In this document: one piece after another, positions 44,614-53,381 of the stretch
Layout: each line of letters begins with the position of its first letter
How positions within the stretch are numbered: the first letter of the stretch is position 1
Assembly (NCBI GenBank): GCA_019638455.1
Contig: JAHBTU010000001.1
Location: 821,501-885,500, forward strand
Reading direction: 5' to 3'
Source: Saprospiraceae bacterium
Lineage (GTDB): Bacteria; Bacteroidota; Bacteroidia; Chitinophagales; Saprospiraceae
Length of the DNA: 64,000 nt
The notes under the pieces: model-generated
Seen by the model: the letters and a program-made list of their open reading frames with translations, nothing else
Told to the model about the DNA's origin: nothing
Database searches by the model: none
Made by a program: the position numbers and the translations under genes

Positions 44614-46005
44614 TCACAATTCCTTCAACTCCCCCACCAACTTCTGCAATGTATCCTTCGCGTCGCCGAAGAGCATTTTGGTTTTTGGTAGGAAGAAGAG
44701 TTCGTTTTCGATGCCGGCGTAGCCCGCGCGCATACTGCGTTTGAGTACGATCGTGCTTTTCGCGTCCCACACTTTCAGCACAGGCATCCCGTAAATCGGG
44801 CTGCCGGGGTCGTTTTCGGCGGCAGGGTTCACCACGTCGTTCGCGCCCACGACGATGACCACGTCGGTCGAGGGCATCGTCGGGTTGGCATCTTCCATTT
44901 CCACGAGTTTCGGGTAAGGCACGTCGGCTTCGGCCAACAGCACGTTCATGTGACCCGGCATCCGGCCCGCCACCGGGTGGATGGCGTAATAGACTTCTAC
45001 GCCTTTTTCTTCGAGTTTTTTCTCCAATTCATGGCAAATATGTTGCGCCTGTGCTACTGCAAGGCCGTAGCCCGGCACAATAGCGACTTTGCTCGCATAC
45101 GCGCAGGTGATGGCCGCGTCAGTCAGGTTGATTTCTTTGGCCACTTGTTCTCCGCTCGCGCCTTTCGCGCCTGCTCCGCCACCGCCGCCGAAGGAGCCGA
45201 TGATGACGTTCAGCAGTGAACGGTTCATCGCTTTGCACATCAACACTGTCAGAATCGTGCCCGCTGAACCGACCAGAATACCGCCCGTGAGCATGACCTG
45301 ATTGTTGTATAGAAAGCCGCCGAAAGCCGCCGCCATGCCTGTGAACGAGTTGAGCAGTGAAATGACGACTGGCATATCCGCACCACCGATGGGCATCACA
45401 AACAACACACCGTAGAGCAGCGACAAGGCCAGCAAAACCCAAACGACCGAGTGCCCGAACGTCGCCGCCGAGAATACCGCCACGCCTAATACAATGAAAA
45501 TCAATGCCAATAAAGCGAGATTCAGGTAAGTCAGGTAAGAAGCGTTGATGTCTTTTATTTTTTCGTCCAACTTGCCGTAAGCGACCATGCTGCCGCTAAA
45601 CGACACGCTGCCGATGACCAGGCCGAGGAACACGGTGAGCAAGTAGCCCGCCGAACCTTCGGGGTGCGCGTTGTATTCGACGATGGAAATAATGGCCGCA
45701 CACGCGCCACCCATGCCGTTGAAAAACGACACCATTTGCGGCATGGCAGTCATTTTGACTTTCATCGCCATGAGCCAGCCAATGACCGTACCGATGGCGA
45801 TGGCCGCCAAAATCCAGGGAATGTTGCCGATGGGTTGGCCGTCTTTTTCATGAAAAAAAATCGTCGCGACGATGGCGATGAGCATCCCGGCTGCCGCCAC
45901 GAGATTGCCTTTGCGGGCACTGTCGGGATGGCTCAACATCTTGAGGCCGACGATGAAGGTGATGGAGCCGATGAGGTAGGAGAGTTCGAGTAAGAATTTA
46001 GACAT
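44614..46005 (-). CDS. pntB: NAD(P) transhydrogenase subunit beta
   Basis: 463 residues with about nine membrane helices, then the NADP(H)-binding domain III: IVPGYGLAVAQAQHICHELE, HPVAGRMPGHMNVLLAEADV, VVIVVGANDVVNPAA and YAGIENELFF. With PntAA and PntAB it couples proton flow to hydride transfer from NADH to NADP+. The ATG at 46005 (MSKFLLELSYLIGSITF) fits the first helix. Operon with pntAB upstream, 97 bases away. Confidence 0.95.
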   Translation of the reverse strand: MSKFLLELSYLIGSITFIVGLKMLSHPDSARKGNLVAAAGMLIAIVATIFFHEKDGQPIGNIPWILAAIAIGTVIGWLMAMKVKMTAMPQMVSFFNGMGGACAAIISIVEYNAHPEGSAGYLLTVFLGLVIGSVSFSGSMVAYGKLDEKIKDINASYLTYLNLALLALIFIVLGVAVFSAATFGHSVVWVLLALSLLYGVLFVMPIGGADMPVVISLLNSFTGMAAAFGGFLYNNQVMLTGGILVGSAGTILTVLMCKAMNRSLLNVIIGSFGGGGGAGAKGASGEQVAKEINLTDAAITCAYASKVAIVPGYGLAVAQAQHICHELEKKLEEKGVEVYYAIHPVAGRMPGHMNVLLAEADVPYPKLVEMEDANPTMPSTDVVIVVGANDVVNPAAENDPGSPIYGMPVLKVWDAKSTIVLKRSMRAGYAGIENELFFLPKTKMLFGDAKDTLQKLVGELKEL

Positions 46006-46013
46006 TTTTGGTA

Positions 46014-46112
46014 GGTTGATGAGGGTTGATAAAAGTTTATGAGGTTGATAAGGGTTTATCATCAAATTTTATCAACCCTTATCAACTTTTCATTAACCCT
46101 TATCAACCCTTC
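46014..46112. repeat. short GTTGATAAGGGTT direct/inverted repeats in the pntAB-pntB gap
   Basis: The gap holds GTTGATGAGGGTTGATAAAA, GGTTGATAAGGGTT and, inverted, ATCAACCCTTATCAAC and TTAACCCTTATCAACCC. Together they can fold as a stem and repeat an about 12-base unit. Similar but different short repeats lie before pntAB (GGTTGACGGTTGACG) and before pntAA (GTTGTTAGTTGTTGGTTG). Confidence 0.55.
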
Positions 46113-46405
46113 TTTTTCTTAAACATTTCGAGCATCCGGTTGGTGACGACAAAGCCGCCGACCACGTTGAGCGTGCCGAGCAAAACGGCGAGGAAACCCA
46201 GCGTGAGTGCCAAGTAATCGTCGCTCGCGGCGTGACCCATCACGATGATGGCACCGATGATGACTACCCCGTGAATGGCGTTCGCGCCCGACATGAGCGG
46301 GGTGTGCAGGATGGCCGGCACATTGGAAATCACCTCGATGCCCAAGAGGATGGACAGGATGACGATGTAGATAATAGATTGATTTTCAAGAAAAAATTCT
46401 GACAT
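46103..46405 (-). CDS. pntAB: NAD(P) transhydrogenase subunit alpha, membrane part
   Basis: 100 residues with three to four membrane helices (IIYIVILSILLGIEVISNVP, AIHGVVIIGAIIVMG, LTLGFLAVLLGTLNVVGGFV), the domain II half of PntA coded separately as in many non-enteric bacteria. Lies between pntAA and pntB. Confidence 0.92.
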   Translation of the reverse strand: MSEFFLENQSIIYIVILSILLGIEVISNVPAILHTPLMSGANAIHGVVIIGAIIVMGHAASDDYLALTLGFLAVLLGTLNVVGGFVVTNRMLEMFKKKKG

Positions 46406-46527
46406 CTTAAAACGGTTGACGGTTGACGATGTACGGTTGACGGAAAAGTTTTGGGGCGAATTTTATTCAGTTTTCTGACAAAATTTCAGGAAAACAGCAT
46501 TGGCAGAATGTTTGAGCAGCCCTGCGG

Positions 46528-46686
46528 ATGCGTCGGTATTTGAGGAAATTTATTTTTTCTTTCGCTTTATCCCTGATGGTGGTGGCAGCCTCTTTTTCGC
46601 CGCAAATCCCGCCAGATAATAACCCTGTAAAAACTACGCAGCAAGCCAAAAAGGGTAAAAAGAAACAAGGCGTCACCACCATCTGA
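46528..46686 (+). CDS. possible small secreted basic peptide
   Basis: A 52-codon frame, MRRYLRKFIFSFALSLMVV followed by AASFSPQIPPDN and a Lys-rich tail (QAKKGKKKQGVTTI). The start looks like a signal peptide with AAS-FSP cleavage. It lies antisense between pntAA and pntAB, which weakens it. No family recognised. Confidence 0.35.
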   Translation: MRRYLRKFIFSFALSLMVVAASFSPQIPPDNNPVKTTQQAKKGKKKQGVTTI

Positions 46687-46716
46687 TTTTTTAATGACTT
46701 CAATGACCTGAATGAC

Positions 46717-47847
46717 TTAACTGCTCTGCATCACCTGCTTCAATCTTTCGCTCACAATTTCCCCTTTGTGCGCCACACAGGTAGCCGCCACGATGTCGTC
46801 CTCAAAATTGAGGTTCAACTCGCCTTTTATCATAATGAGTTTGAGGAAGTTGATGATGTTTTTGCCGTACATCACGCTCGCGTCTTTCGGGATGGAGGCG
46901 GGCAAATTCGAGTCGCCGATGACGGTCACGTTGCCGGAACGAATCGTTTTCCCGTTTTCCGTCACCTCGCAGTTTCCGCCGGTGGAGGCTGCCAAATCCA
47001 CGATGACCGCGCCGGATTTCATGGCAGCAACAGTTTCTTTTTTCAAAAGAAGCGGCGCCCGCCTGCCGGGAATTTGCGCGGTACAAATCACCACATCGGC
47101 AGCGGCGGCGTGGTCGTGAATGAGTTGTGCCTGGCGTTGTTTGAATTCTTCGGTTTGCTCCACTGCGTAGCCGCCTGCCGATTTGTCGTCAACGGCACCT
47201 TCCACTTCCACGAATTTTGCGCCGAGACTGAGCACTTCTTCCTTCGCGGCAGCCCGCACGTCGAAGGCTTCCACCACTGCGCCGAGGCGTTTGGCCGTCG
47301 CAATGGCCTGAAGGCCCGCCACACCCGCGCCGAGAATGAGAACTTTGGCGGGTTTGATAGTGCCGGCGGCGGTCATAAACATTGGGAAAAAAGTGGGCAA
47401 GTGGTTGGCAGCCGTCAAAACGGCTTTGTAACCCGCCACCGTCGCCATTGAGGACAAAACATCGAGGGCTTGGGCGCGGGTGGTGCGCGGCGCGAGGTCG
47501 AGGCTGAACGCCGAAACGCCGGATTTCAGCAGGTCGTCCACCACGTCTTTTTGCACGAGCGGGTTGAACTGGCCGATGAGAATTTGCCCGGAGGAAAGTT
47601 TGCCGAGTGCGGCTTTTGAAGGCGGATGGATTTTGACCAAAAGGTCTGAATCTTTCAGAACGGTCGCTGTGTCAGCGATTTGCGCGCCTTGTTTGGCGTA
47701 ACTTGCGTCGTCGAAAAAAGCCGTTTCGCCCGCGCCGCTTTCAACCAGAATTTTTTGAAAACCTAATTTCATCAAGGTCGGAACTGCATCGGGCGTGACG
47801 GCCACGCGCTGCTCTCCGTCGCCTTCTTTCAAAATGCCAAGCGTCAT
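46717..47847 (-). CDS. pntAA: NAD(P) transhydrogenase subunit alpha, NAD-binding part
   Basis: 376 residues resembling alanine dehydrogenase. MTLGILKEGDGEQRVAVTPD begins the family's N-terminus; the NAD-binding loop is VLILGAGVAGLQAIATAKRL; PTFFPMFMTAAGTIKPAK and GNVTVIGDSNLPASIP follow. Binds NAD(H) in the cytoplasm. First gene of the pnt operon; a near-consensus -7 box lies about 80 bases upstream. Confidence 0.95.
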   Translation of the reverse strand: MTLGILKEGDGEQRVAVTPDAVPTLMKLGFQKILVESGAGETAFFDDASYAKQGAQIADTATVLKDSDLLVKIHPPSKAALGKLSSGQILIGQFNPLVQKDVVDDLLKSGVSAFSLDLAPRTTRAQALDVLSSMATVAGYKAVLTAANHLPTFFPMFMTAAGTIKPAKVLILGAGVAGLQAIATAKRLGAVVEAFDVRAAAKEEVLSLGAKFVEVEGAVDDKSAGGYAVEQTEEFKQRQAQLIHDHAAAADVVICTAQIPGRRAPLLLKKETVAAMKSGAVIVDLAASTGGNCEVTENGKTIRSGNVTVIGDSNLPASIPKDASVMYGKNIINFLKLIMIKGELNLNFEDDIVAATCVAHKGEIVSERLKQVMQSS

Positions 47848-47927
47848 GTGTTGGTTGTTAGTTGTTGGTTGTTAGTTGCCGGTTAGACTGCTCTTGTCGC
47901 TGTCAACTGCCACTGAATTTAGAGTGC

Positions 47928-47935
47928 CGAAAGTA
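47928..47935 (-). promoter_or_regulatory. near-consensus -7 box for the pnt operon
   Basis: Minus-strand TACTTTCG, one base off TAnnTTTG, identical to the box before aceE. Confidence 0.3.
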
Positions 47936-47972
47936 GGAGTTTTCTGAAAAGTGGAAATTGAAAGAGAAATCT

Positions 47973-47980
47973 TATTTTTG
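47973..47980 (+). promoter_or_regulatory. putative -7 box for the acetyltransferase gene
   Basis: TATTTTTG matches TAnnTTTG, 18 bases before the ATG at 47999. Confidence 0.45.
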
Positions 47981-47998
47981 AAAATTAAAATTTTGCCA

Positions 47999-48559
47999 AT
48001 GGGAATCATTTTCACCACCGTCGTCACAGCTGATGAAGTGCGACAAATTCTCGATTTGCAGGCGCAAAACCTGCCAACCTCGATTTCTGCCGAAACGATG
48101 GCGAGCCAAGGGTTCGTCACCGTGCGCCACGACCCTGCGGTGTTGCAGCGTATGAACGAGGTCGCGCCCGCTGTCATCGCCAAAGTCGGAGACAGGGTAG
48201 TGGGCTACGCGCTCGTGATGCCGCGCGAGTTTGCGCCCGACGTGCCGATTTTAGGGCCGATGTTTGAAATGCTGAATGGTTTGTTCTGGAAAAACCAGTC
48301 TTTGAAAGATAGCCCGCGCTGGTTCGTGATGGGGCAAATCTGCGTCGCGGAAGGCTATCGCGGTATGGGCATTTTCGATGGTTTGTACCTGAAAATGAAG
48401 GAAGTGTATCGCCCGCAATATGATTTCACGGTGACGGAAGTGGCTGAGCGCAACACCCGTTCCATGCGTGCGCACGAGCGGGTGGGGTTTCAGACTTTGC
48501 ATATTTATCCCGATGCGACGACTGGTGAGGTGTGGCGGGTGATAGTGCTGGAATTTTGA
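47999..48559 (+). CDS. GNAT-family N-acetyltransferase
   Basis: 186 residues. The acetyl-CoA-binding motif A is RWFVMGQICVAEGYRGMGIF, followed by the motif B region FTVTEVAERNTRSMRAHERV with GFQTLHIY, standard for GNAT. Acetylates a small molecule or protein amine; substrate unknown. The ATG at 47999 is preferred to an upstream one because it lies just after the -7 box. The 8-bp tandem array begins right after its stop codon. Confidence 0.85.
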   Translation: MGIIFTTVVTADEVRQILDLQAQNLPTSISAETMASQGFVTVRHDPAVLQRMNEVAPAVIAKVGDRVVGYALVMPREFAPDVPILGPMFEMLNGLFWKNQSLKDSPRWFVMGQICVAEGYRGMGIFDGLYLKMKEVYRPQYDFTVTEVAERNTRSMRAHERVGFQTLHIYPDATTGEVWRVIVLEF

Positions 48560-48902
48560 GGTTTCTGGTTTGAGGGTTTGAGGGTTTGAAGGTTTGAGGG
48601 TTTGAAGGTTTGAGGGTTTGAAGGTTTGGGGGTTTCTGGTTTGAAGGTTTGAGGGTTTGAGGGTTTGAAGGTTTGAAGGTTTGAGGGTTTGAGGGTTTGA
48701 GGGTTTGAAGGTTTGAGGGTTTGAGGGTTTCTGGTTTGAGGGTTTGAGGGTTTGGGGGTTTGAGGGTTTCTGGTTTGAAGGTTTGGGGGTTTCTGGTTTG
48801 AAGGTTTGAGGGTTTCTGGTTTGAAGGTTTGAGGGTTTGAAGGTTTGAGGGTTTGAAGGTTTGAAGGTTTGGGGGTTTCTGGTTTGAAGGTTTGAGGGTT
48901 AT
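48560..48902. repeat. 8-bp tandem array (GGGTTTGA)n, degenerate
   Basis: About 340 bases of GGGTTTGA with AGGTTTGA and GGGTTTCT variants. It starts at the stop codon of the acetyltransferase gene. The opposite-strand unit TCAAACCC occurs at 49085-49152 and inside a glycosyltransferase gene at 56441-56650. The array translates in several frames, so the open frames seen here are artefacts. The 180 bases between this and the next array show no gene. Confidence 0.9.
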
Positions 48903-49084
48903 GCCCTTATGAAGGGAATGTTCAGAAAAGCGTGTCAAACCTTCCTATATGTTTTTTTACACAGCGAACGCCGCACTCGAAGGAGCATGAATTATTGAAA
49001 ACCAAAACGCTGCGCCTCCGTGTCTCTGTGTTTTCTCATTGCCCCTTTTAGGGTGACACAGTTTTGTGGACACTCTCCTTATGA

Positions 49085-49152
49085 GCCTCAAACCCTCCAA
49101 CCAGAAACCTTCAAACCCTCCAACCCTCAAACCCTCAAACCCTCAAACCCAC
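49085..49152. repeat. short TCAAACCC array, inverted to the 48.6 kb array
   Basis: About eight units of TCAAACCC and CCAACC variants immediately after the stop of the nucleoid-associated protein gene on its strand, in opposite orientation to 48560-48902, making the pair a large imperfect inverted repeat. Confidence 0.8.
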
Positions 49153-50204
49153 TATTCCTCATTCTCAAAATACACCTTATAGTATTTTTTCCCCTTCTCC
49201 TCGTCGAAGCCGCGCTCGATGAGGTCGCGCCGCCCGTGGACGTAGATGTGGAAGTTTTTGTCCAATTTCAAAACGCTCTTGAACACCTTGAATTCCTTTT
49301 TCACCGCCTGACCGCTGATGTCAAATTTGTCCTCCAGCGGCACGGCGTAGGCCTTCGCGTATTGGTCGCGGAATTCGCGGAATGCCTCTTGCTGCTCTTC
49401 TTCCGGGAACAGGCTATCGGCGAAGTCGTTCAACTCAAATTGCTCATTGTCTTTAAAATAGTCGCCCGAACGGTTGAGCAAGTCAATCGTGTCGGTGCGG
49501 TCGAGGCCGAATTTGAACGGCGCTTTTTGGGTGATAAATTCGCTCGACAGGCTGATGTAGTGGCGCGTGTTGAAGTAGTTATCTTCGATAGGGCGCAGGC
49601 GCAGGAATTCGTCCTTCCAGAACGAGCGCTCGTCCTTTTTGGAAACTGTGTCGAGGGCGCAAATTCGATAACCTTCCGCCTCGTCGAGGCTGAAAATCAG
49701 CGCCGCGACTTCGGGCTTGCCCGTGACGGGAATGCCCTCCAATACATTGAGCGCGAAGGACTCGGCGGTGCGCTCAGTCTTTAAATACGGGTCTTTCGAT
49801 TGGATTTTCCAAAGGCCGATGGCGCTCACCGGCTCGCCTTGCAAGAGCAAGTCTTCGAAGTAAGCGACGAACAGTTCGCCGCCCTGCACTTTGGGATTGT
49901 CGCAGTGCTCATAAAGCATTTGAGCAAGTTTGCCCGCTTGTTCCGACAGCGATTCGGGGTCTTGAAAGACCGACATACACGCTTGATAAACAAGGTGATT
50001 GCTCACATCCTCCTCGTGGTGGAAGTAGAAAAACTCCTCCGTTTTTTCAAAGGGTTTGAGAAATGCCGAGATGAGCATTTCCTCGGCCACATCGTGCAGG
50101 GGGATGAGGGTTTGTTTCGGGATGACCACGCCTTCGTAGCGGTTTTTGTTGCCGACCCAAGTGGCGGCGAAGCGGGAGAGCCGGGCTGCTGAAAAATCGA
50201 GCAT
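49152..50204 (-). CDS. nucleoid-associated protein (NdpA/YejK family)
   Basis: 350 residues with the 37-kDa nucleoid-associated domain: LSRFAATWVGNKNRYEGVVI at the start, FFYFHHEEDVSNHLVYQAC, YFEDLLLQGEPVSAIGLWK, FFKDNEQFELNDFADSLFP-like central block and HIYVHGRRDLIERGFDEEKG at the end. YejK binds DNA in Escherichia coli; role here unproven. Start at 50204 (MLDFSAARL) lies behind a -7 box at 50258. Confidence 0.85.
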   Translation of the reverse strand: MLDFSAARLSRFAATWVGNKNRYEGVVIPKQTLIPLHDVAEEMLISAFLKPFEKTEEFFYFHHEEDVSNHLVYQACMSVFQDPESLSEQAGKLAQMLYEHCDNPKVQGGELFVAYFEDLLLQGEPVSAIGLWKIQSKDPYLKTERTAESFALNVLEGIPVTGKPEVAALIFSLDEAEGYRICALDTVSKKDERSFWKDEFLRLRPIEDNYFNTRHYISLSSEFITQKAPFKFGLDRTDTIDLLNRSGDYFKDNEQFELNDFADSLFPEEEQQEAFREFRDQYAKAYAVPLEDKFDISGQAVKKEFKVFKSVLKLDKNFHIYVHGRRDLIERGFDEEKGKKYYKVYFENEE

Positions 50205-50257
50205 CAGGGAGCTGTAAGTTATGAGATTTGAGCGATGAGTTTTGGACTTTGTGGCGG

Positions 50258-50265
50258 CAAATGTA
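50258..50265 (-). promoter_or_regulatory. putative -7 box for the nucleoid-associated protein gene
   Basis: Minus-strand TACATTTG fits TAnnTTTG, 53 bases before the ATG at 50204. Confidence 0.45.
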
Positions 50266-50346
50266 GCAAAGCCATCGAGGGATGTGGGCAGGATTTTCAA
50301 GTCTGGTGAAAATATGCCTCAAGTTGCCACTCACATCATTTTACCA

Positions 50347-50354
50347 TAACTTTG
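50347..50354 (+). promoter_or_regulatory. putative promoter for the DUF2281 gene
   Basis: TAACTTTG is an exact -7 match, with a TTG 20 bases further upstream that could serve as -33. It lies 34 bases before the ATG at 50389. Confidence 0.55.
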
Positions 50355-50388
50355 AGCGACAAAGAACTCTTTTTAAAATACTGGAAAA

Positions 50389-50616
50389 ATGAACAAGGTT
50401 GTGCTAATCAATGAAATAGAATCGCTACCTATCGAACTGCAAAAACAGGTCGTCGCTTTCGTCGCTTTTTTAAAATTCAAAAACCTTCGCCAACAGCAAA
50501 CGGGTGATTTTGAGTTTACGGAAGAAGAATTGGCCGAACTGGAACGCCGTTGGGAAGAGTACAATGATGAGCCGGAATCCGCGATGGACGCAGGAAGTTT
50601 CAGAAATTTGATGTAA
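50389..50616 (+). CDS. DUF2281-type antitoxin-like protein
   Basis: 75 residues. IESLPIELQKQVVAFVAFLK is the DUF2281 opening, followed by an acidic helix (TEEELAELERRWEEYNDEPE). Proteins of this type are often antitoxins paired with an mRNA interferase or PIN toxin, but no toxin gene follows, so this is an orphan. Confidence 0.75.
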   Translation: MNKVVLINEIESLPIELQKQVVAFVAFLKFKNLRQQQTGDFEFTEEELAELERRWEEYNDEPESAMDAGSFRNLM

Positions 50617-50770
50617 TACTGGCGTTATATTCTTTGAACGCAGGGCTTGCACAGTTGAAAAAATATTACGTCAGACTTTGTCAACATATAATTTGTTCGT
50701 TTATTTGTGCGGTTTCACATTCACTCTTCACTAAAATTTCAAACTTATGAAAAACATTTTGTTTGAAAAT

Positions 50771-50778
50771 GGGGGGGG
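50771..50778 (+). repeat. G8 homopolymer at the 5' end of the T9SS metalloprotease
   Basis: Eight consecutive Gs follow an ATG at 50748 (MKNILFEN). With nine (or six) Gs the frame runs on as QSKRTALFHLGFHGLSLTLV, LSCAAFKANAQ and into the protease; with eight it stops at a TAG 43 bases later. A frameshift switch or a read error in the homopolymer. Confidence 0.7.
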
Positions 50779-50838
50779 CAATCCAAACGTACTGCCCTTT
50801 TTCATTTAGGCTTCCACGGCCTTTCGCTTACCTTAGTT

Positions 50839-52707
50839 TTGTCCTGTGCGGCTTTCAAGGCAAATGCCCAAACTTCCACTTCTTTTCTCAATCCTGTTTA
50901 TCTAACTGATGCGCAGTTGACCTCCAGCCAGTTGGCTGTCAAACAAAAGTATCAAAGCTCACCGCACACCGAATCGCTCCAACTGGTGCAATTGGGAAAT
51001 CTTCCTCAAGTTCAGACAAACGGCATTATGGCAATTCAGATTCCTGGCGACTCTAAGCTCTACGAGTTCAGAGCAAAACACGTCGAATCATACACCAGCA
51101 GCGATTTTGTCTGGATGGGAGAAATCATTGCCCGAGACACATGTGGGGAGATAATCACCGACGACGAATGTTACTCTGGTTACTTGCGTGTCCTGAAAGA
51201 AAGCGACAGAGTATATGGCGAAGTGCAAATTGACACAAACTACTACGATATCAAGTATCTTGGCGAAGGGTTGTCAGCGTTGGTGAAGCTGGACGGCGAA
51301 TCGTTCCTGCCTGCGTCGGGAACTGATTGCCTCCTGCCGGAGGCCGCTCCAAGTTTTAGGCTTCACCAAGAGGTGGCGGCGGTTGATAGAAACGCGATTT
51401 GTCCAGTTAGGGTGGCGGTGCTTTTTACGCAAGCCGCCTTGGACAACCACCCGGATATTCTCGACATAATAAACCTTTCTGTCTCATCCGCCAATCAGGC
51501 ATTTCGGAACAGTTTCATATCTAGTAGTGAACTGACTATCAGTCTCGCCGGGACGCAACTTCTGACGACTGCGCAATTTAGTGAAGGGGATGATTTACTA
51601 CAGGATGTTCACTCTCTAGTATCGAACACGACTGTGGCTGCCGCTCGCGCATCCATGCATGCTGACCTTGTAATCGTGATGACAAGCGGAGGGTATGCGG
51701 AAGGTAGAGGGGTTGTAGCTGCGTTTGGGGATTTCCCGACGGCGAGTGATAGCGCATTTGCCATTGTTGAGGCAGCTTTTGCCAATCATCCCAACTACAC
51801 GTTTCATCACGAATTAGCGCATCTTTTTGGCGCACGACATCAAGACAGCGACAATTGTTGGACAAATCACGACGATTCAGGTCTGGATTACGCGCATGGC
51901 TATGCATTTGAGAAAGGCTGTGCATGTTTAGTCTGGGACAATAAAAAATGGTACCACACCATCGTCTCGGCATGCTTCGACAATGGGCGACGTCAGCGAA
52001 TTCCTCATTATTCCAATCCGAACGTGAAATACAAAAACAAAAAAACAGGGACAGAAACCACCAATTACAATGCAAAAGTGTTGCGAGATGCCGCTTGCCG
52101 GGTGGGTAATTATGTAGTGTCCGACATTCCGCAGGTTTTTATTCAGGGCTACGATAGGATATGCCCCGGAGAAATCGGCATTTTCGATGCCATCATTCAA
52201 GAGGTGCCGGGGCCTTATTCTTACGAATGGTATGTAAGTTATGACGGGTTCACTTGGGGGAACCCCATTTCAACTGCCAGTTGGGCACAAGTATTGATAC
52301 CTTCTCAGTCGGGAAGCATGGTATTCATCAAGTTAGTGGCTGGCAACGTGAACGGCCCCATGATAGAAGTCTATAAGGCTGTGGAGGTATTGAGCACCAC
52401 GGGCGAACAATGTGCGAGAAATTCAAACATACCTTCTTCCTCCACAATTGCCTATTCCTTGGGGATTTACCCAAATCCGTTGGGCGCAGGCGAATTGGCC
52501 CTGAGGTGGCAAGGCGACAACAGTGGACATAATACGGTGAGTATTTTCGACTCATTTGGTCGAATGGTCGGTACTCTCAATCGTCAAGTGAGTGAAGGAG
52601 AGAACACAATGACGTTCAATCTGGCATATCTTCCCGATGGTGTGTATTGGTTGCGGTTGCGAAGCAAAACCTTCGACAACACGCTCCGGTTCGTCATCGT
52701 GCGGTAG
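50839..52707 (+). CDS. secreted reprolysin-like zinc metalloprotease with T9SS sorting domain
   Basis: 622 residues of continuous frame after a TTG, but the true start is probably the ATG at 50748, out of frame by one G. The zinc site is HHELAHLFGARH (HExxHxxGxxH), with VRVAVLFTQAALDN before it. A PKD-like segment (PGPYSYEWYVSYDGFTW) precedes a T9SS type A sorting domain at the C-terminus (LGIYPNPLGAGELAL, NTVSIFDSFGRMVGTL, LPDGVYWLRL). It should be exported by Sec and secreted through the Por machinery. Whether it is made in this cell depends on the G tract. Confidence 0.85.
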   Translation: MSCAAFKANAQTSTSFLNPVYLTDAQLTSSQLAVKQKYQSSPHTESLQLVQLGNLPQVQTNGIMAIQIPGDSKLYEFRAKHVESYTSSDFVWMGEIIARDTCGEIITDDECYSGYLRVLKESDRVYGEVQIDTNYYDIKYLGEGLSALVKLDGESFLPASGTDCLLPEAAPSFRLHQEVAAVDRNAICPVRVAVLFTQAALDNHPDILDIINLSVSSANQAFRNSFISSSELTISLAGTQLLTTAQFSEGDDLLQDVHSLVSNTTVAAARASMHADLVIVMTSGGYAEGRGVVAAFGDFPTASDSAFAIVEAAFANHPNYTFHHELAHLFGARHQDSDNCWTNHDDSGLDYAHGYAFEKGCACLVWDNKKWYHTIVSACFDNGRRQRIPHYSNPNVKYKNKKTGTETTNYNAKVLRDAACRVGNYVVSDIPQVFIQGYDRICPGEIGIFDAIIQEVPGPYSYEWYVSYDGFTWGNPISTASWAQVLIPSQSGSMVFIKLVAGNVNGPMIEVYKAVEVLSTTGEQCARNSNIPSSSTIAYSLGIYPNPLGAGELALRWQGDNSGHNTVSIFDSFGRMVGTLNRQVSEGENTMTFNLAYLPDGVYWLRLRSKTFDNTLRFVIVR

Positions 52708-52752
52708 TTTTTTCCAACATCTATTTCTTTCACGCTCAAATTTGAAATTGGC

Positions 52753-53283
52753 ATGAAAACGTTATGCACCTTGGCGTGCTTCCTGATACTGTTTTTTTCC
52801 TGTAAAAAAGAGCCGCTTCCCTCCGAGCCTCAGGGGCCTTGGTGGGGGGATGCGGCTGCTTCAAAAGACAACATTATTTGGGAAGCGCGTCCTTATGCCG
52901 TAGTGAGCAAGAATTTTCCTGACAGAGTGAGTATTTTGATTGATTCACTTGATAGGAACAATTTTCTTAGAGAAAGACTGTCATTTTACAGAGTTCCACC
53001 AATCAAAGGCACCTACCCCGTACTGGATGCCCCGCCCGGAGTGGAAGACTCGCTGGTCAGGAGCAAATTCTTCTATGTGGATGTTGACATACTATACGGT
53101 GTCTATAAGATACTGGAAGCCGACAGTTCGAGTTTCATCACGGTCACATCCTACGACACGGTCTCGAAGGAGTTGAAAGGTACCTTTGATGTCACGTTCA
53201 TCACGGAAATCAAACCTTACGCAGGAGCACCAGACACTATTCGGTTGCGAAACGGCTCGTTTCACACAAAAGTGATTAAGTGA
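52753..53283 (+). CDS. lipoprotein, unrecognised
   Basis: 176 residues. MKTLCTLACFLILFFSCKKE has the lipobox Cys. The mature part is beta-rich (SKFFYVDVDILYGVYKIL, FITVTSYDTVSKELKGTFDV). Same strand and 45 bases downstream of the protease gene, so possibly co-transcribed. Function unknown. Confidence 0.65.
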   Translation: MKTLCTLACFLILFFSCKKEPLPSEPQGPWWGDAAASKDNIIWEARPYAVVSKNFPDRVSILIDSLDRNNFLRERLSFYRVPPIKGTYPVLDAPPGVEDSLVRSKFFYVDVDILYGVYKILEADSSSFITVTSYDTVSKELKGTFDVTFITEIKPYAGAPDTIRLRNGSFHTKVIK

Positions 53284-53359
53284 GATACTTTGAGCCAAAC
53301 CTTAACGGGATTTCCAGCGCCATCCTCCACAAAAAGGAGATGGCGCTTTGGTTTTGCGT

Positions 53360-53367
53360 TACTTTTG
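53360..53367 (+). promoter_or_regulatory. putative -7 box for the glycosyltransferase operon
   Basis: TACTTTTG matches TAnnTTTG, 14 bases before the ATG at 53382, supporting that start over the open frame that reaches 53280. Confidence 0.5.
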
Positions 53368-53381
53368 CCCGCCATTTCGTG

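Noticed and set aside
48426..48938. 170-residue minus-strand frame of NLQTLKPSN repeats
   Set aside because: It is the translated 8-bp microsatellite, with no domain at either end, unlike the glycosyltransferase where both flanks are real.
48560..49152. A CRISPR array
   Set aside because: The unit is 8 bp with no unique spacers.
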